A DNA stretch of 64,000 bases. It comes from Locusta migratoria (taxonomy: Eukaryota; Arthropoda; Insecta; Orthoptera; Acrididae). The stretch lies in the NCBI GenBank assembly GCA_026315105.1, contig CM048744.1, forward strand, positions 359,415,168 through 359,479,167, given 5' to 3'. The notes below the pieces were generated by a model. That model was not told where the DNA came from. It saw only the letters and a program-made list of their open reading frames with translations, and made no database searches. A program made the position numbers and the translations under genes. Below, piece by piece: positions 21,310-32,559 of this stretch (position 1 is its first letter; each line of letters starts with the position of its first letter).

Positions 21310-24300
21310 GAAATAACGGTTGTTGGAGAACATTTTGTATTATTTGAATGTGGCAGTGAAGCTACGTACCGAGACAAGTACAAAAGACCGACTAATATAG
21401 GGCGGAGTTGTACGTTTTTGGAGGGTGCACCTCGTTATTGAGTCACTATAGTAACAATTTTTAAATCATATATAGAAATATGTACTGGAGATCACCATAA
21501 GCAGATTTAAGACTGTGTTTTGTGCAGCGTAAGTATTTTCTGATCTATAGACTTCATTGCTGTCCAATATATCAAAAGATTAATTAACTTTATATCGGTG
21601 CATGGCAGAACATGATAATAATTTTAAAATTATTATGGTGATACTACAAGTTCTTCAGACACAGTCTTTTATGATGATAAATCGATAAATGTATGTTGCT
21701 AAAATGATATCTGAGGACACAGTGGCTACTTATTGCACGCCAGGTATGTAATAGATTCCAGGACAAACAAAAATTTAATTTTCAATAAAATTGCTTAATT
21801 AGTGACCAATTAAAAAAAATCTTGACAGTCGACTTACAATCATAAACTGTGTGTTTTTCTTGAAGCTGACAACGCTGAACCATCAGTTTCATTACTCCAT
21901 TATTAGAAAATGACATTTAGCTACTTCTAACAAACTTCACATATAATTTCATTAAGAAAACTTTTTACCCCACCCCCGAACAAAAATGGAGAAAGTAAAA
22001 CGTTATCGCTTTCATGCTATCAATCAACAGTATCGTCCATGAAGATTTAACATATTACTTTTTTAACTAATAACTATATTCGTAACACATTTAGCAGAGA
22101 ATATGAAGGTGCATGCTAAATTATATCGCTGTACGGTTCATATTCAAGACATATGACGTGTTAGGTGCGTCAAAAATTTCCTTCTGCTTACACTGGCGGG
22201 TATCAGGCTTCAACTAAGTTGTAAGGCAATCGGAAGCAGTTCTATTCATGAGAATTCGATTCTCTGTGCAATCAGGGTTTTACTGGTTTTTAATACTGTA
22301 CTTGTGTAACTAGTGGCCGGATAAGCAGTTCATTATAGGTTGTCCAACATCTTGTATTTTGAAACGGAAGGAGGTGAATAACGGAACTTCGATGTTGCCA
22401 GGTGAACTACGTTTCTTTAATGCGTGAACAGTTTTATCTGCCTTGAAAACTGAATTCTGTATTGGTTTTTAGTCTCTACTAGTTCAAAACGTATACGACT
22501 GTTAAATGGTTTCTTATAATATTTGTACTTAATTTGATTTCACCTACTGGATATGGTTTGCAGCAGAGTAATAACGCTGCACATAGACTACTACATATAA
22601 TACTAACAAGATTTTCTGGATTGCCACATTTTTAAATTGCAATATATGTTTCTAGGTACGAGACCATAATGTAACTTAAAAAATTTCTTCACATTTCTAA
22701 AAACCGTGAATCACTAGAGCAGTTTTTATTATTGCAGAAAGAGGCTACGATACGCAAAAAGTGAATGGTATCGATAGAAAATACAACCAGAAAATCCATT
22801 CAATTTCTAATGCAGTTATATGTAGATGTAAGGGTATGAAAAGTTTTAACAAGGCACAACACAGTCCCCTGCGTTCTATTATGAAATGTTATTTTATTAT
22901 TTATTCTTAGTTATTTATTGTTGAAATTGAAATAAATATTTATGAGTATTTACTTTTTTAATGGTGTGGGGAGAAAATTACTGCTAGAAATATATGAAAC
23001 AGTAACGTGAATTTTTGATTAGGGGTGATAACTGAAAGCACAAGATTCAAATTGCCATATCCATGCTTCACAAATGACTTACAACTTAAGTTCACAGAAA
23101 GGAAAATTTCGACGTAACTCTCCACAACTTGTACTGTCTCCTTTAGATAATTAGGGAATCACGAATTTGCTTCTGAAGCCTTGCGTATTGTTAGATTTTA
23201 CGCATGACCAGGAATTCAAACAGTTGAGGGTTCTTACGAAGCAATGTCCAAGTTGTATCCATTAACTGCTCTTTTTACATCCATTTAGATTGATGAGGAA
23301 TTCTACAAGCAAATCAGATACATTTTTAGCTTTAGTAAACACTTTATTTAAGAACTTCCACCACCTGATCAAAACAGTTTATCACTGTATATACAGATTA
23401 AGTGATTTTGTCACTGTTGCAAGACAAAAAACGACTGTCTGACATAAAGAAAAAAATGGAAAGGCACACTGTCTTTGCATGTTTTACAGAGTTTTAAATT
23501 GTTTCACTTTCTACTTTCTGAAGTGAATTGATATGATGTGGTAGACATTTTGGACCATCCTTTTTTAAGAATTTGAAAAAATTTTCATATAAAGGGAAAA
23601 ATAAATAAAAATTAACGAAGGAAAACTTTTCGCCCTGAGGTAACATTGCTAATATAAGGCTAGTGTGCAGGTGTAATAAGTCTGTGCGTACGTGTGTGTT
23701 AAAAAGTTATCAAAAACCTGTATTTATATGTGGACCTCAAATTTCCCCTACGAAAAACACTTTTAAATATCCTATAGCAGAAGTTGATCTTATTTGTTGA
23801 ATCGATTTCCGCAAAACCGAGCACGTTGGGGCAGTGGTTAACTCACTGAATTCACATTCAGGAGGCTAAACCCAATTTTTCCTTCCTTCCTTATTTATTT
23901 CCGAACGATCAACGTAGAATTTAGTAATCTAAAGTGATTTGATGTATATTTTAGAATTGGGTGGCATCATGCAATTATTTTTAAGCTTTCATTGCCTACA
24001 TTATCTCAGCCGATTACGGCAAAAAATGTAACTTCTCACAAGTTGTTCACTCCGTTGAACGTTTCTTCGTCACAATGTGTGTGTGTGTGTGTGTGTGTGT
24101 GGGTGTGTGTGTGTGTGTGTGTGCAAAATATATGGTAGACAGCTATAAAAGTCTTTCTGCAATATCTCGATGGTGTTTCGCGTTGCGAAAGGCAGTGACA
24201 TTGTTTTACGTGGACGTGTCGGTACTTCTAAGGCACAAGGAAAAAGTCTACCGCTGCACGTGAGTGTGTTGCCAACTGCGCTGTTTTATTGTTCTGTAAA

Positions 24301-24824
24301 CGAAATTTCTCTCGACGTAACGTATCTGATATCTGGCTAACACGTTTGTCCACTGGTACAATTGAAGAACGTTACCTTTATTTACCCCTTATAACGTTCT
24401 ACGAATCATTAGTTGGCGAAATTACAAATCACATTAAATTGAAAATGATACAATACTGTTGGGTTACATCTTCGCTGGCACGTAAATTTTGAGTGAGCTG
24501 TCACTTCCAAGACAGCTGTTAAACCGTAGTGATGTAGCCGCACCCCCAAGTTCACATGCTTTCTTACGGGAAACAGTTCCTATTTATTGGTGCTTTTGTT
24601 TAAAATGGAGTGCAAATCACGAGTCTTTGCTCACCCTTACATTCAGTGTTTCATAGTGACATACTAGATTTCAAATCACTTTTAGAACAATTCTAAACCT
24701 TTTGTAAAACTTTTCTCGTTTACGAACATTACGCGTTGTAACTTTTTTGTCATCTTTCAAAGAATTTTGTTTGTGCAATTCATTAAAGTCTTCTAGATAA
24801 GCGTATACATGGTAGTATTAGTGA
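21310..24824. other. Long AT-rich unassigned stretch
   Basis: No coding family recognised over about 3.5 kb. A degraded SINE-3-like head lies at about 23817-23885 (ggggcagtggttaactcact) and a (TG)n microsatellite at 24076-24122. Possible intergenic or intronic DNA. Confidence 0.5.
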
Positions 24825-25756
24825 GGCAGTGCACAAATGGTTTACTTCATACTTAACTGGAAGAGTGCATTTAGCAGAAATAAGTGCAGGAATCAGCTAA
24901 GTCCTCAAAGCTGGGAAGCTATCAATAATGGGTTCTACAGGGTTCTGCCTTGGGTCCTTTGCTGTTCTGGATATGTATTGATAACTTGGTACTCTATATT
25001 CACGAAGATGCAAAGCTACTTCTGTTTGTTGATTATAGAAGTATCGTAATCACACCCTTCAAACAATTATTAACTGATGTAATTATTAATGAAGGATTAT
25101 TGAGTCTCTGCAATTGGACTCTTATTAAATTTTGATAAAACACCGCATATACGGTTGCATACGGTAAATGGCATGACGCTGTTAATAAATATAGTCTGTA
25201 GCTAAGGTACAATATGTAAAGTTATTAGGTGTGTGCATTGCTGAGAAATTGGATTGAATGCAACACATTGTTGTTCTACTGAAGCGTTCTAAGGCAGCAA
25301 CCTTTGCTATTAGTGTTATTGCAAAGTTTTGTGACAAACATTCCCGTAAATTGGTTTACTGTGGATATTTTCATTCACTGCCTTCTTATGATATCACATT
25401 TTGGGGTAATTCATTACTCTGCAAGGAAGAATTCATTGCAAAAAATGTTCAAATCTTTGTATATGTAAGGTTACCAGTCCCTAGTCTCACAAACTACTTA
25501 AACTAACTTATGCTAAGGACAAAACACCCCCTCCCCACACACACACACGTCCATGCCTGAGGGAGGACTCGAACCTCCGATGGCGAGCAACCGCGCGCTC
25601 TGCAGCAAGGCGCCTTGGTGCGCTCAGCCACTCCACCGCGCTTATTCATTGAACAAAGGCGTGTGATTAGAACAATTTCTAGAGGCTGTCCTAGATCATC
25701 ATGCAGACACTTATATAACAATCTGGGGATTTTCACAGTAGTTTCTCATTGTCTAT
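24825..25756 (+). pseudogene. Jockey-like LINE reverse transcriptase relic, interrupted by a SINE
   Basis: Shifted frames give FTSYLTGRVHLAE, then the motif-B-like block near 24930-24960, a degraded motif C near 25010, and after 25258 the post-RT region IAKFCDKHSRKLVYCGYFHS, then DITFWGNS. The frame resumes after the SINE at 25644 with RRVIRTISRGCPRSSCRHLY, which fits the end of jockey-type RT proteins. Catalytic residues are lost. Confidence 0.72.
25439..25643 (-). mobile_element. SINE-2, minus strand, inside the LINE relic
   Basis: Complement of a tRNA-like head (box B complement actcgaacctcc near 25567) and body. The octamer attcattg at 25431-25438 and 25644-25651 is the target-site duplication; removing the SINE restores continuity of the LINE reading. 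Confidence 0.88.
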
Positions 25757-25905
25757 ATTCAAATGTTTGTAAACTTATAGGACCAAACCATTGGTCATTA
25801 GTCCCTAGACTTACACACTACTTTAACCAACACTACTTAAACAACACACACACCCGAGCCCAAGGGAGGACTCGAATGCTCGGCCAGTCCACAGCGTGGA
25901 TATTT
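25757..25905 (-). mobile_element. SINE-2 fragment, minus strand
   Basis: Body (ttagtccctagacttacaca) and shortened head (ggactcgaatgctcgg). Part of the tRNA-like head is deleted. Confidence 0.75.
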
Positions 25906-26177
25906 GTAAGCTAATGCCGTCTAGTGAATAGGCTTATAACTATAACCAGAGTCTCTTAAACAGCGTCTCTGAAGTCTGCTCGTTATTTCGAAAATATTTA
26001 GTGGAGTGCTCCATATACTACTGATGTTCATTTAAAATGTAAGATAAAAAAAGCCACTTTTAAACTACAGCACTCACCATAAGCCATAATATGCTTATAG
26101 TTATTTTATTAGGCAAATTAGACCTTTTGTAAAATTTTGTATGCAGTTGTTACATTCTTCCTTGTATATTTGTAAAG

Positions 26178-26218
26178 GCATCTGAAGATGGCAACTAGAA
26201 TGCTGAAACTAGTAATGC
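26178..26218 (+). ncRNA. Hammerhead-ribozyme-like motif
   Basis: Stem I GCAT 26178-26181 with ATGC 26215-26218; CTGAAGA 26182-26188; one extra T; stem II GGCA 26190-26193 with TGCT 26201-26204; GAAA 26205-26208; then CTAGTA, part of the palindrome actagt. All core blocks are in hammerhead order. The extra base before stem II and very short stem III are unusual, so activity is uncertain. Confidence 0.5.
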
Positions 26219-26436
26219 AATAATATAAGAATTGCAAAATGCTATCTTTGGCATCATTTCTTTATCTATATTTGTTATTAATAACCCGACCCAGTTCAAA
26301 AGAAATAGCAGTGTGCATAGCTATAACACTAGGAGAAAGCTTACAATTTTAAACACGGCTGCTGAAACAGCAACCGTTCGTGACAGATTTACCTTCAAAA
26401 ATACAGCTCATCGTTTGAAAAGCTACCGGTTGATTA

Positions 26437-27425
26437 GGGGAGACCGGGGCACGTTTTCCACCATTTTACATTGTTATTTTTGTACTTCTCATTTTTATCG
26501 ATTTTGCGGTAAACAGCGGATCATTATATTTCCTACATCTTTATCTACAGTCTTGTTCAGATATTTTTGAAAATAGTAAATATCATTCTTTGTAGCAAAT
26601 GATTTTCTCTGACCATGTTGCGTTGGAAAATTTGCCCCGTATGCGGGGCAACGTTTCCAGCTTACTTAAAATGTACAGGGGCAAATTTTCCAATTATACT
26701 TTCAATGTTAAAACAGAAATAATCACCTTGATTTCAATGAATACGTATTTTTATCATGAATTTACAATACATTACAAAAGAGGATAGTAAAAATAGCCAC
26801 ATTAAATAAAAACAAATGCTATTTAATGGTTTTACAAAATATGTGACTTAAATATCTTACAAATACAGACATTTTAACAATACTTATACTGATTGTCTGA
26901 ATCAATGTAACCAAACAAAAAATGGAACATTCCCTTTCGTACAGTCTCCATACGCCCATTTTGTGCACTGTACCCACTTTTCATTTGCTTTAGACTTGGC
27001 GAAATACTCAAAGCAATGAGGAATATGTGCCCCATATGCACTCGGAAAACGTGCCCCGTCGCCATGTTCGGAACTATAACACTACGTCCATGAGTAGCAG
27101 TGTAAGCTATTTACAAAACAAACGCACAGTGACGTGAAGAAAGAAACCCACTTTTTGTGTGTGCAATGTCAAAATAATAAGTTTAACGCTAGAATGTTTA
27201 TTTTAAGTTTCAATAAAAACGTGAAAGTTTACTATCATTTGCAAAAATGACGAAAACAGCCCTGCCGACGTTGTGACTGCTGGCACAACACTGAAACTTC
27301 CGTAAATGAAGCGTGCTTTGTTGCTACTTCCTACAGTATCGCCGGTGGTAACATCTAGCGGTTTGTTTCGAAAATAAACGGATTTGGAAAACTTGCCCCT
27401 ATGGAAAATGTGCCCCGGTCTCCCC
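26437..27425. mobile_element. 989-bp TIR element with TA target site
   Basis: Terminal inverted repeats of 24 bp with one mismatch: ggggagaccggggcacg at 26437 and its complement ending at 27425, flanked by TA at 26435-26436 and 27426-27427. The other arm of the surrounding foldback preserves the empty site (gttgattacttaacc in complement near 28083-28105), which proves a clean insertion with TA duplication. TA targets are typical of the Tc1/mariner superfamily. No transposase is recognisable; a 63-residue minus frame (26874-27065) is unassigned. Internal GCCCC/TTTTCC motifs and a hairpin (ttgccccg, tatg, cggggcaa) at about 26632-26651 repeat the terminal sequence. Confidence 0.88.
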
Positions 27426-28028
27426 TACTTAACCATGATTTCGGCTTCAGCTAAGAACGGCTTCATCAGAAGAAAAAAAATTAGTTACCTATAAATAAAA
27501 TCCAAAATATTATAAAGGAGGCAGTATAAATTCCATATTTTAAGATTTGAACAAAGTGATTTACAAGAAATGGACAATGGTTCTTGAGCAACACACCTCA
27601 CGTACAAGTTACAAATGAAATTACACGCGTCAGGATTAAAAAGCAGAACACATGTCATGTGACTAAAACGAGCCGCTATGGGTCGAGTGTGTGGCCAGCA
27701 GTGTGGGTGGCTTCAGCTGACAGGTGAACACGCAGTCGATGCTGTGACTTGGAAACGATATATCGCTCCATCCGGTATTAAATAGCAGTAATTAAACTAC
27801 AAATGAAAATAATTGACAACTGTTATTAAAACTGTTTAGTTACATGAAATATGTTCTGCTTTTTAATCCTGACGCATGTAACTTTACATTTGTAACTTGA
27901 ATGTGTGCTCTGTTGCTCAAGAACCGTTGTCCTATTTCATGTAAGTCAATTTTCTTTGTTGAGATCTTAAAATATGGAATTTATCCTGCTTCCTTTATAA
28001 TATTTGCGATTTTATTTATAGGTAACTA

Positions 28029-28059
<31 letters not shown>

Positions 28060-28098
28060 CTCATGAAGGCTTCCTTAGTTATAGCCGAAACCATGGTT
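28060..28098 (+). ncRNA. Hammerhead-like motif in foldback right arm
   Basis: TCATGA 28061-28066 in place of the TGATGA box, one extra base, stem II GGCT 28068-28071 with AGCC 28083-28086, GAAA 28087-28090, then ccatgg (palindrome). The left arm on the minus strand keeps CTGATGA (complement of 27463-27469) but has a damaged stem II. Confidence 0.4.
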
Positions 28099-28360
28099 AA
28101 GTAATCAACTAGTAGCTTTTCAACCGATGAGCTGTATTCTTGAACGTTAAACTAGAAGAAAGGTTACATCCAAATTAGCCAGAGAAGGGGGTGACTTTTG
28201 CTGCCGCAAAAGTCTTTGGTCACTTATCAATAGACTAATTTTTATATATAAATTAGTTATTTTCTATAAAAAAAGAAAAAAAAATTGTATTTCTTGTCAT
28301 CCGAAGTTAGAGTGATGTGAGGTGTACCACAAGGGAGAGTCGTGGGTCCGTTGCTGTTCA

Positions 28361-28362
<2 letters not shown>

Positions 28363-28420
<58 letters not shown>
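28363..28420. repeat. (AT)n microsatellite inside the RT coding region
   Basis: 58 bp of alternating AT placed exactly where the conserved RT string TIYIND would be encoded by atatatataaat-type codons. Confidence 0.95.
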
Positions 28421-28422
<2 letters not shown>

Positions 28423-28464
28423 CATTGGAAGTTCACTGCGGCTTTTTGCGGATTACGCTGTAGT

Positions 28465-28650
28465 GGCCGAGGAGACTAAGGCGCTCCAGTCATGGTCTGC
28501 ACGGCTAATACGGTCGGGGGTTCGAATCCCCCCCCCCTCGAGCATGGATATTTGTGCCGTCCTAGTTCGTAAGTAGTTCATAAGTAGTTTGTAAGTTTAG
28601 GGACTGATGACCCCGTAGTTACGTCCCATAGACTATACAAACATTTGAAC
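28465..28650 (+). mobile_element. SINE-1 inserted in LINE-3
   Basis: 5'-truncated head (box B gggttcgaatcc, C run nearby), full body. Perfect 13-bp target-site duplication attacgctgtagt at 28452-28464 and 28651-28663, which splits the RT motif C codons. Confidence 0.93.
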
Positions 28651-28995
28651 ATTACGCTGTAGTATATAGAGAGGTTGTAACAATGGAAAATTGTATTGAA
28701 GTGCAGGAGGATCTGCATCGAATTGACGCATGGTGCAAGGAATGGCAATTGAATCTCAATGTACACAAGTGTAATGTGTTGCGAATACATAGAAAGAAAG
28801 ATCCTTTATCATTTAGCTGCACTATAGGAGATCAGCAGCTGGAAGCAGTTAATTCCATAAATTATCTGGGAGTAGGCATTAGGAGTGATTTAAAATGGAA
28901 CGACCATATAAAGTCAATCGTCGGTAAAGCAGATGCCAGACTTAGGTTCATTGGAAGAATCCTAAGGAAATGCAGTGCAAAAACAAAGGAAGTAG

Positions 28996-30110
28996 CCATG
29001 GATGAAGGGCAAGAGTCGGATTGTTTTTCTCGACTTCAAAAAGGCGTTCGACGCGGTGCCACACTGCAGACTGCTAACGAAGATACGAGTTTATGGAATA
29101 GGTTCACAGATTTGTGACTGGCTGGAAGACTTTCTAAGTAATAGAACATAGTACGTTGTTCTCGACGGCGAGTGCTGATCAGAGACGAGTGTATCGTCAG
29201 GCGTGCCCCAGGGGAGTGTCATAGGACCGCTATTATTTTCTATCTATATAAATGATCTGATGGACAGAGTAACTTGTAATTTGCGGCTGTTTGCTGCTGG
29301 TGCTGTGGTGTATGGGAGGGTATCGTCTTTGACTGACTGTAATAGCATACAAGGTTACTCAGAAGAAATTTCTAGTTGGTGCGAAAAATGGCAGCTAACT
29401 CTCAATGTAGAAAAATGTAAGGTTATGCGCATGAGTAGGGATAACAGTCCCATAATGTTCGAATATAGCATTAGTAGTGAGCTTCTTGATGTAGTCGCGT
29501 CGTTCAAATATCTAGGTGTAACAATGCAGAACGATATGAAACGGAACGAACATGTAAGGACAGTTGTGAGTAAGGCGGACAGCCGACTTCGGTTTATTGG
29601 GAGAATTTTGGAAACATGTACTTCATCTGTAAAGGAAACCGCGTATAAAACGCTTGTACGACCACGTCTTGAGTATTGCTCAAGTGTTTGGAACCCGCAG
29701 CAGATCAGTTCAGAGGAAGACATAGAAGCAGTTCAGAGGCGAGCAGCTAGGTTTGTTACTGGTAGGTTCGACCAATGCGCGAGTGTCACGGAAATGCTCC
29801 GGCAACTCAACTGGGGATCGTTGGAGGAAAGACGACGTTCTTCTCGTGAATTTCTGTTGAGGAAACTTAAAGGTCCGGAATTTGAAGCTGAGTGTAGCAC
29901 GATCTTGCTGCCGCCTACTTACATTTCGCGTAGTGATCACAAAGACAAAATAAGATAAATTAGAGCTCGTGCGGAGGCATATAGGCATTCTTTTTTTCCT
30001 CGTTCTATTTGGGAGTGGAATAGGAAAGGAAATGCCTAGTAGTGGTACAGTGTACCCTCCGCCACGCACCTTACAGTGAATTGCGGAGTATGTATGTAGA
30101 TGTAGATGTA
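28996..30110 (+). pseudogene. LINE-2 5'-truncated copy inserted in LINE-3
   Basis: Starts at RT motif A (FSRLQKGVRRGAT in one frame; FLDFKKAFDAVPH-like in the expected frame), then stops near 29117-29178. A 251-residue frame (29203-29958) follows: motif B PQGSVIGPLLFSIYINDL, motif C changed to LFAAGAVV (both Asp lost), CEKWQLTLNVEKC, RPRLEYCSSVWNPQ and RRAARFVTGRF. It ends in a tgtagatgtagatgta tail. Target-site duplication gaagtag at 28989-28995 and 30111-30117. The missing FADD aspartates show that this copy is inactive. Confidence 0.92.
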
Positions 30111-30117
30111 GAAGTAG

Positions 30118-30581
30118 GTTACAGTACACTTGTTCTCCCACATCTTGAATACTGCTCACCGGTGTGGAATCCGAAGCAGGTGGGGTTGATAGAGGAAGTA
30201 GAAAAGATCCAACGGAGAGCAGCGCGCTTCGTTACAGGATCATTTGGTAATTGAGAACGCGTTACGGAGATGATCGGTAAACTCCAGTGGAATACTCTGT
30301 AGGAGAGACGCTCTGTCGCTCGGTACGGGCTTTTGTCGAAGTTTCGAGAACATACTTTACCAAGCAGTTTAGCAGTATATTGCTCCCTCCTACGTATATC
30401 TCGCAAAGAGATCATGAAGATAAAATCAGAGAGATAAGACCCCACACAGAGGCATACCGACCATCTTTCTTTCCACGAACAATACGTGATTGGAATAGGA
30501 GGGAGAACCGATAGTGGTAGTCAAGGTACCCTCCGCCAAACACCATCGAGTGGCTTGCGGAGTATGTATGTCGATGTAGAT
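30118..30581 (+). pseudogene. LINE-3 relic, 3' part
   Basis: Continues LINE-3 after LINE-2: GYSTLVLPHLEYCSPVWNPK, then RRAARFVTGSFGN, stop, frameshifts, and the terminal tail with LLPPTYISQRDHEDKI (30371-30420). Ends with a gtatgtatgtcgatgtagat tail. Confidence 0.85.
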
Positions 30582-30702
30582 GTCTTATTAAGCTGACAAG
30601 TTCGATATCATTATGAAATCTCGTATTCATGATCTATGGAACAACTATCAATCTAATCTAGTCGACGTGCTTAACCTCAAACATTCAACACAAAACGCAT
30701 TG

Positions 30703-30904
30703 CCGCGGTGGAGTAGCCGAGCGGTCTAAAGCGTCTCGCTGCGGAGCGCGCGGTTGCTCGCCGTGGAGGTTTGCGTCCTCCCTGGGGCATGGGTGTATGT
30801 GTCGTCCTTAGGTTAGTTTACCTAGGTTTAAGTAGTTTGTAAGCTACGGACTGATGACCACGCAGTTTGGTCCGATAGAGTTCCAAACATTTGAACATTT
30901 TTTG
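30703..30904 (+). mobile_element. SINE-2 (tRNA-derived)
   Basis: Head with box A gtggagtagccgag and a mutated box B (ggtttgcgtcc), body to aacatttgaacatt. Target-site duplication aaacgcattg at 30693-30702 and 30905-30914. Confidence 0.92.
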
Positions 30905-30914
30905 AAACGCATTG

Positions 30915-31514
30915 GTAATGACACGTTTGGAGCTGTTTTCTTGTACTGCACTGGTGTGGTAACACAGGCCGGTGGTCCCACTTCACGCCTGGTTGGTTCC
31001 TGGCGTGTAACCGCGACATGAGAGTGACTCACTCGCGGAAGCCAAGCGGGAGGGGACAGCCTTCAGCCTCCTGCCGCACACTCACACAAAAGCACTGTGT
31101 TTCTCTGACACACGCGCCGCTTTTCCCTCCACTGCACTGCGGCTGTCGGCCGCGGCAGCCAGTTAACGACTCTTCCAGGAATGGAAGCCCAGCGCGTGAG
31201 TCACAACAGTGAAAACCTCCCAGAAAGGCAGGCCTGAGCTGAGCGCTTCGCCGGAAACGTGTCACCGCCAAAGCACGAATTCTTCACCGGAGTACACTGT
31301 GTCCTCTGCTTCCTGACAACTACGCCGAGTTCTCTCATAACCTGAATACCACGAACAACCTGTCGCGTTTAAAGAGGGAAAATTCCACTGGGCTACCTTT
31401 TGCAACTGTTCTGTCTTCTTCTTCTTCTTTATCGTAGCCTTGTACGACGTCAAGTAGGGTCGGTGTTGCTCTTCTGGATCCTTCTCCTCCATAATACTCT
31501 ATTCACTGCTTCTT
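30915..31514. other. GC-rich unassigned island
   Basis: Notably richer in G+C and CpG than the surroundings, especially 31020-31260 (ggctgtcggccgcggcag). No protein family recognised on either strand. It could be an old GC-rich repeat or a fragment of a host promoter or exon. Confidence 0.4.
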
Positions 31515-31705
31515 CGCCGGCCGCGGTGGCTGATGGGACTGAGGCGCTCCAGTCACGGTCTGCACGGCCACTACGGTCGGGGGTTCGAATCCCCCCTCGG
31601 GCATGGATATTTGTGCCGTCCTAGTTCGTAAGTAGTTCATAAGTAGTTTGTAAGTTTAGGGACTGATCACCCCATAGTTAAGTCCCATAGACATTTGAAC
31701 ATTTG
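31515..31705 (+). mobile_element. SINE-1
   Basis: Nearly complete: gccggccgcggtggctgatg head, box B gggttcgaatcc, body ending in repeated acatttgaacattt. Target-site duplication not obvious. Confidence 0.88.
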
Positions 31706-31744
31706 AACATTTGTACACCTTTCAACCCATTGCTCACCTTCTTG

Positions 31745-32134
31745 TCACACATTCACTCCGCTCATTTCCCTCCTGTTGATCCAACCACAGTTTATTCGGT
31801 GCTGTACCTCGCTTTCCAGTCCTCCGTCCCTCTGTATGTACGACCCCAGGTTTTTAAATTTACAGGCCGATTTCAGTTCCTCCTCCTGGATCTTGTAAGA
31901 CCTTATCTGCCCATCCTTCAGTGCTAAATATTCTGATTTCGTCCTTCTAATTTTCATCCCTCTTTCTTCTAGTGCCTTCCTCCAATCCTCCAGCTGTTCT
32001 TCAAGTCTATCGATGCTCTGCTCACAAAGAACCACATCATCCGCAAACATCATATTCCATGGCGCTTCCTTTTTTACATCTTTCACCAGCCCATCCGTAA
32101 TCATGGCTTTTGTAACTGTTCCGTATACGTCCAA
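31745..32134 (-). pseudogene. RTE-like LINE reverse transcriptase fragment
   Basis: The minus frame (129 residues) contains RT motif C MMFADDVVLCEQS followed by LEEQLEDWRKALEERGMKIR and KTEYLAL-like KSEYLALKDGQI, typical of RTE/BovB-like non-LTR elements. Upstream and downstream RT blocks are absent. Ends shortly after SGVNV. Confidence 0.85.
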
Positions 32135-32291
32135 AATTATAACTTTAATAGTAACTAACTAACACAGTTAGTTAGCTTCATGTTTCATGAACTGTTTGCG
32201 CAGTACATCATTAAATCATAAAAATAATAATCATCATCATAAACTAAAGGCTATGCCTAGTCGATGTAGCCGCGTCCCTCTCTCCATTGTC

Positions 32292-32493
32292 GCCGGCCGC
32301 GGTGGCCGAGGTGACTGAGGCGCTCCAGTCACGGTCAGCACGGTCACTACGGTCGGGGGTTCGAATCCCCCCTCGGGCATGGATATTTGTGCCGTCTTTA
32401 GTATAAGGTAGTTGATAAGTAGTTTGTAAGTTTAGGGACTGATGACCCCGTAGTTAAGTCCCATAAGCTTAACAAACATTTGAACATTTTTTT
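32292..32493 (+). mobile_element. SINE-1
   Basis: Complete head and body. Target-site duplication ctctccattgtc at 32280-32291 and 32495-32506. Confidence 0.93.
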
Positions 32494-32559
32494 TCTCTCC
32501 ATTGTCATCCTCTTCGATTCTTCATATGATTTTATCCCCATATCTTCTTTGATGTTATT

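Larger units (their letters stand above)
26387..28147. mobile_element. Foldback element with long inverted arms, split by a TIR transposon
   Basis: The left arm is 26387-26436 plus 27428-27660; the right arm is about 27848-28147 in reverse complement (shared text includes atacagctcatcg and gttctgctttttaatcctga). The centre is about 190 bp. Hammerhead-like blocks occur in both arms (minus strand near 27439-27469, plus strand 28060-28098). A T run at 28027-28055 lies in the right arm. Confidence 0.75.
28290..28995 (+). pseudogene. LINE-3 reverse transcriptase relic, 5' part
   Basis: Begins at RT motif B (GVPQGRVVGPLLFTIYI) around 28319-28370, motif C degraded (RLFADYAVV, with a SINE inserted), then from 28683 DAWCKEWQLNLNVHKC, YLGVGIRSDLKWNDHI and RLRFIGRILRKCSAKTKEV. 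It is interrupted by a TA microsatellite (28363-28420), a SINE (28465-28650) and LINE-2 (28996-30110), and resumes at 30118. Confidence 0.85.

Noticed and set aside
24075..24263. 62-residue frame starting with a Cys-Val repeat
   Set aside because: A microsatellite translation with no recognisable domain after it.
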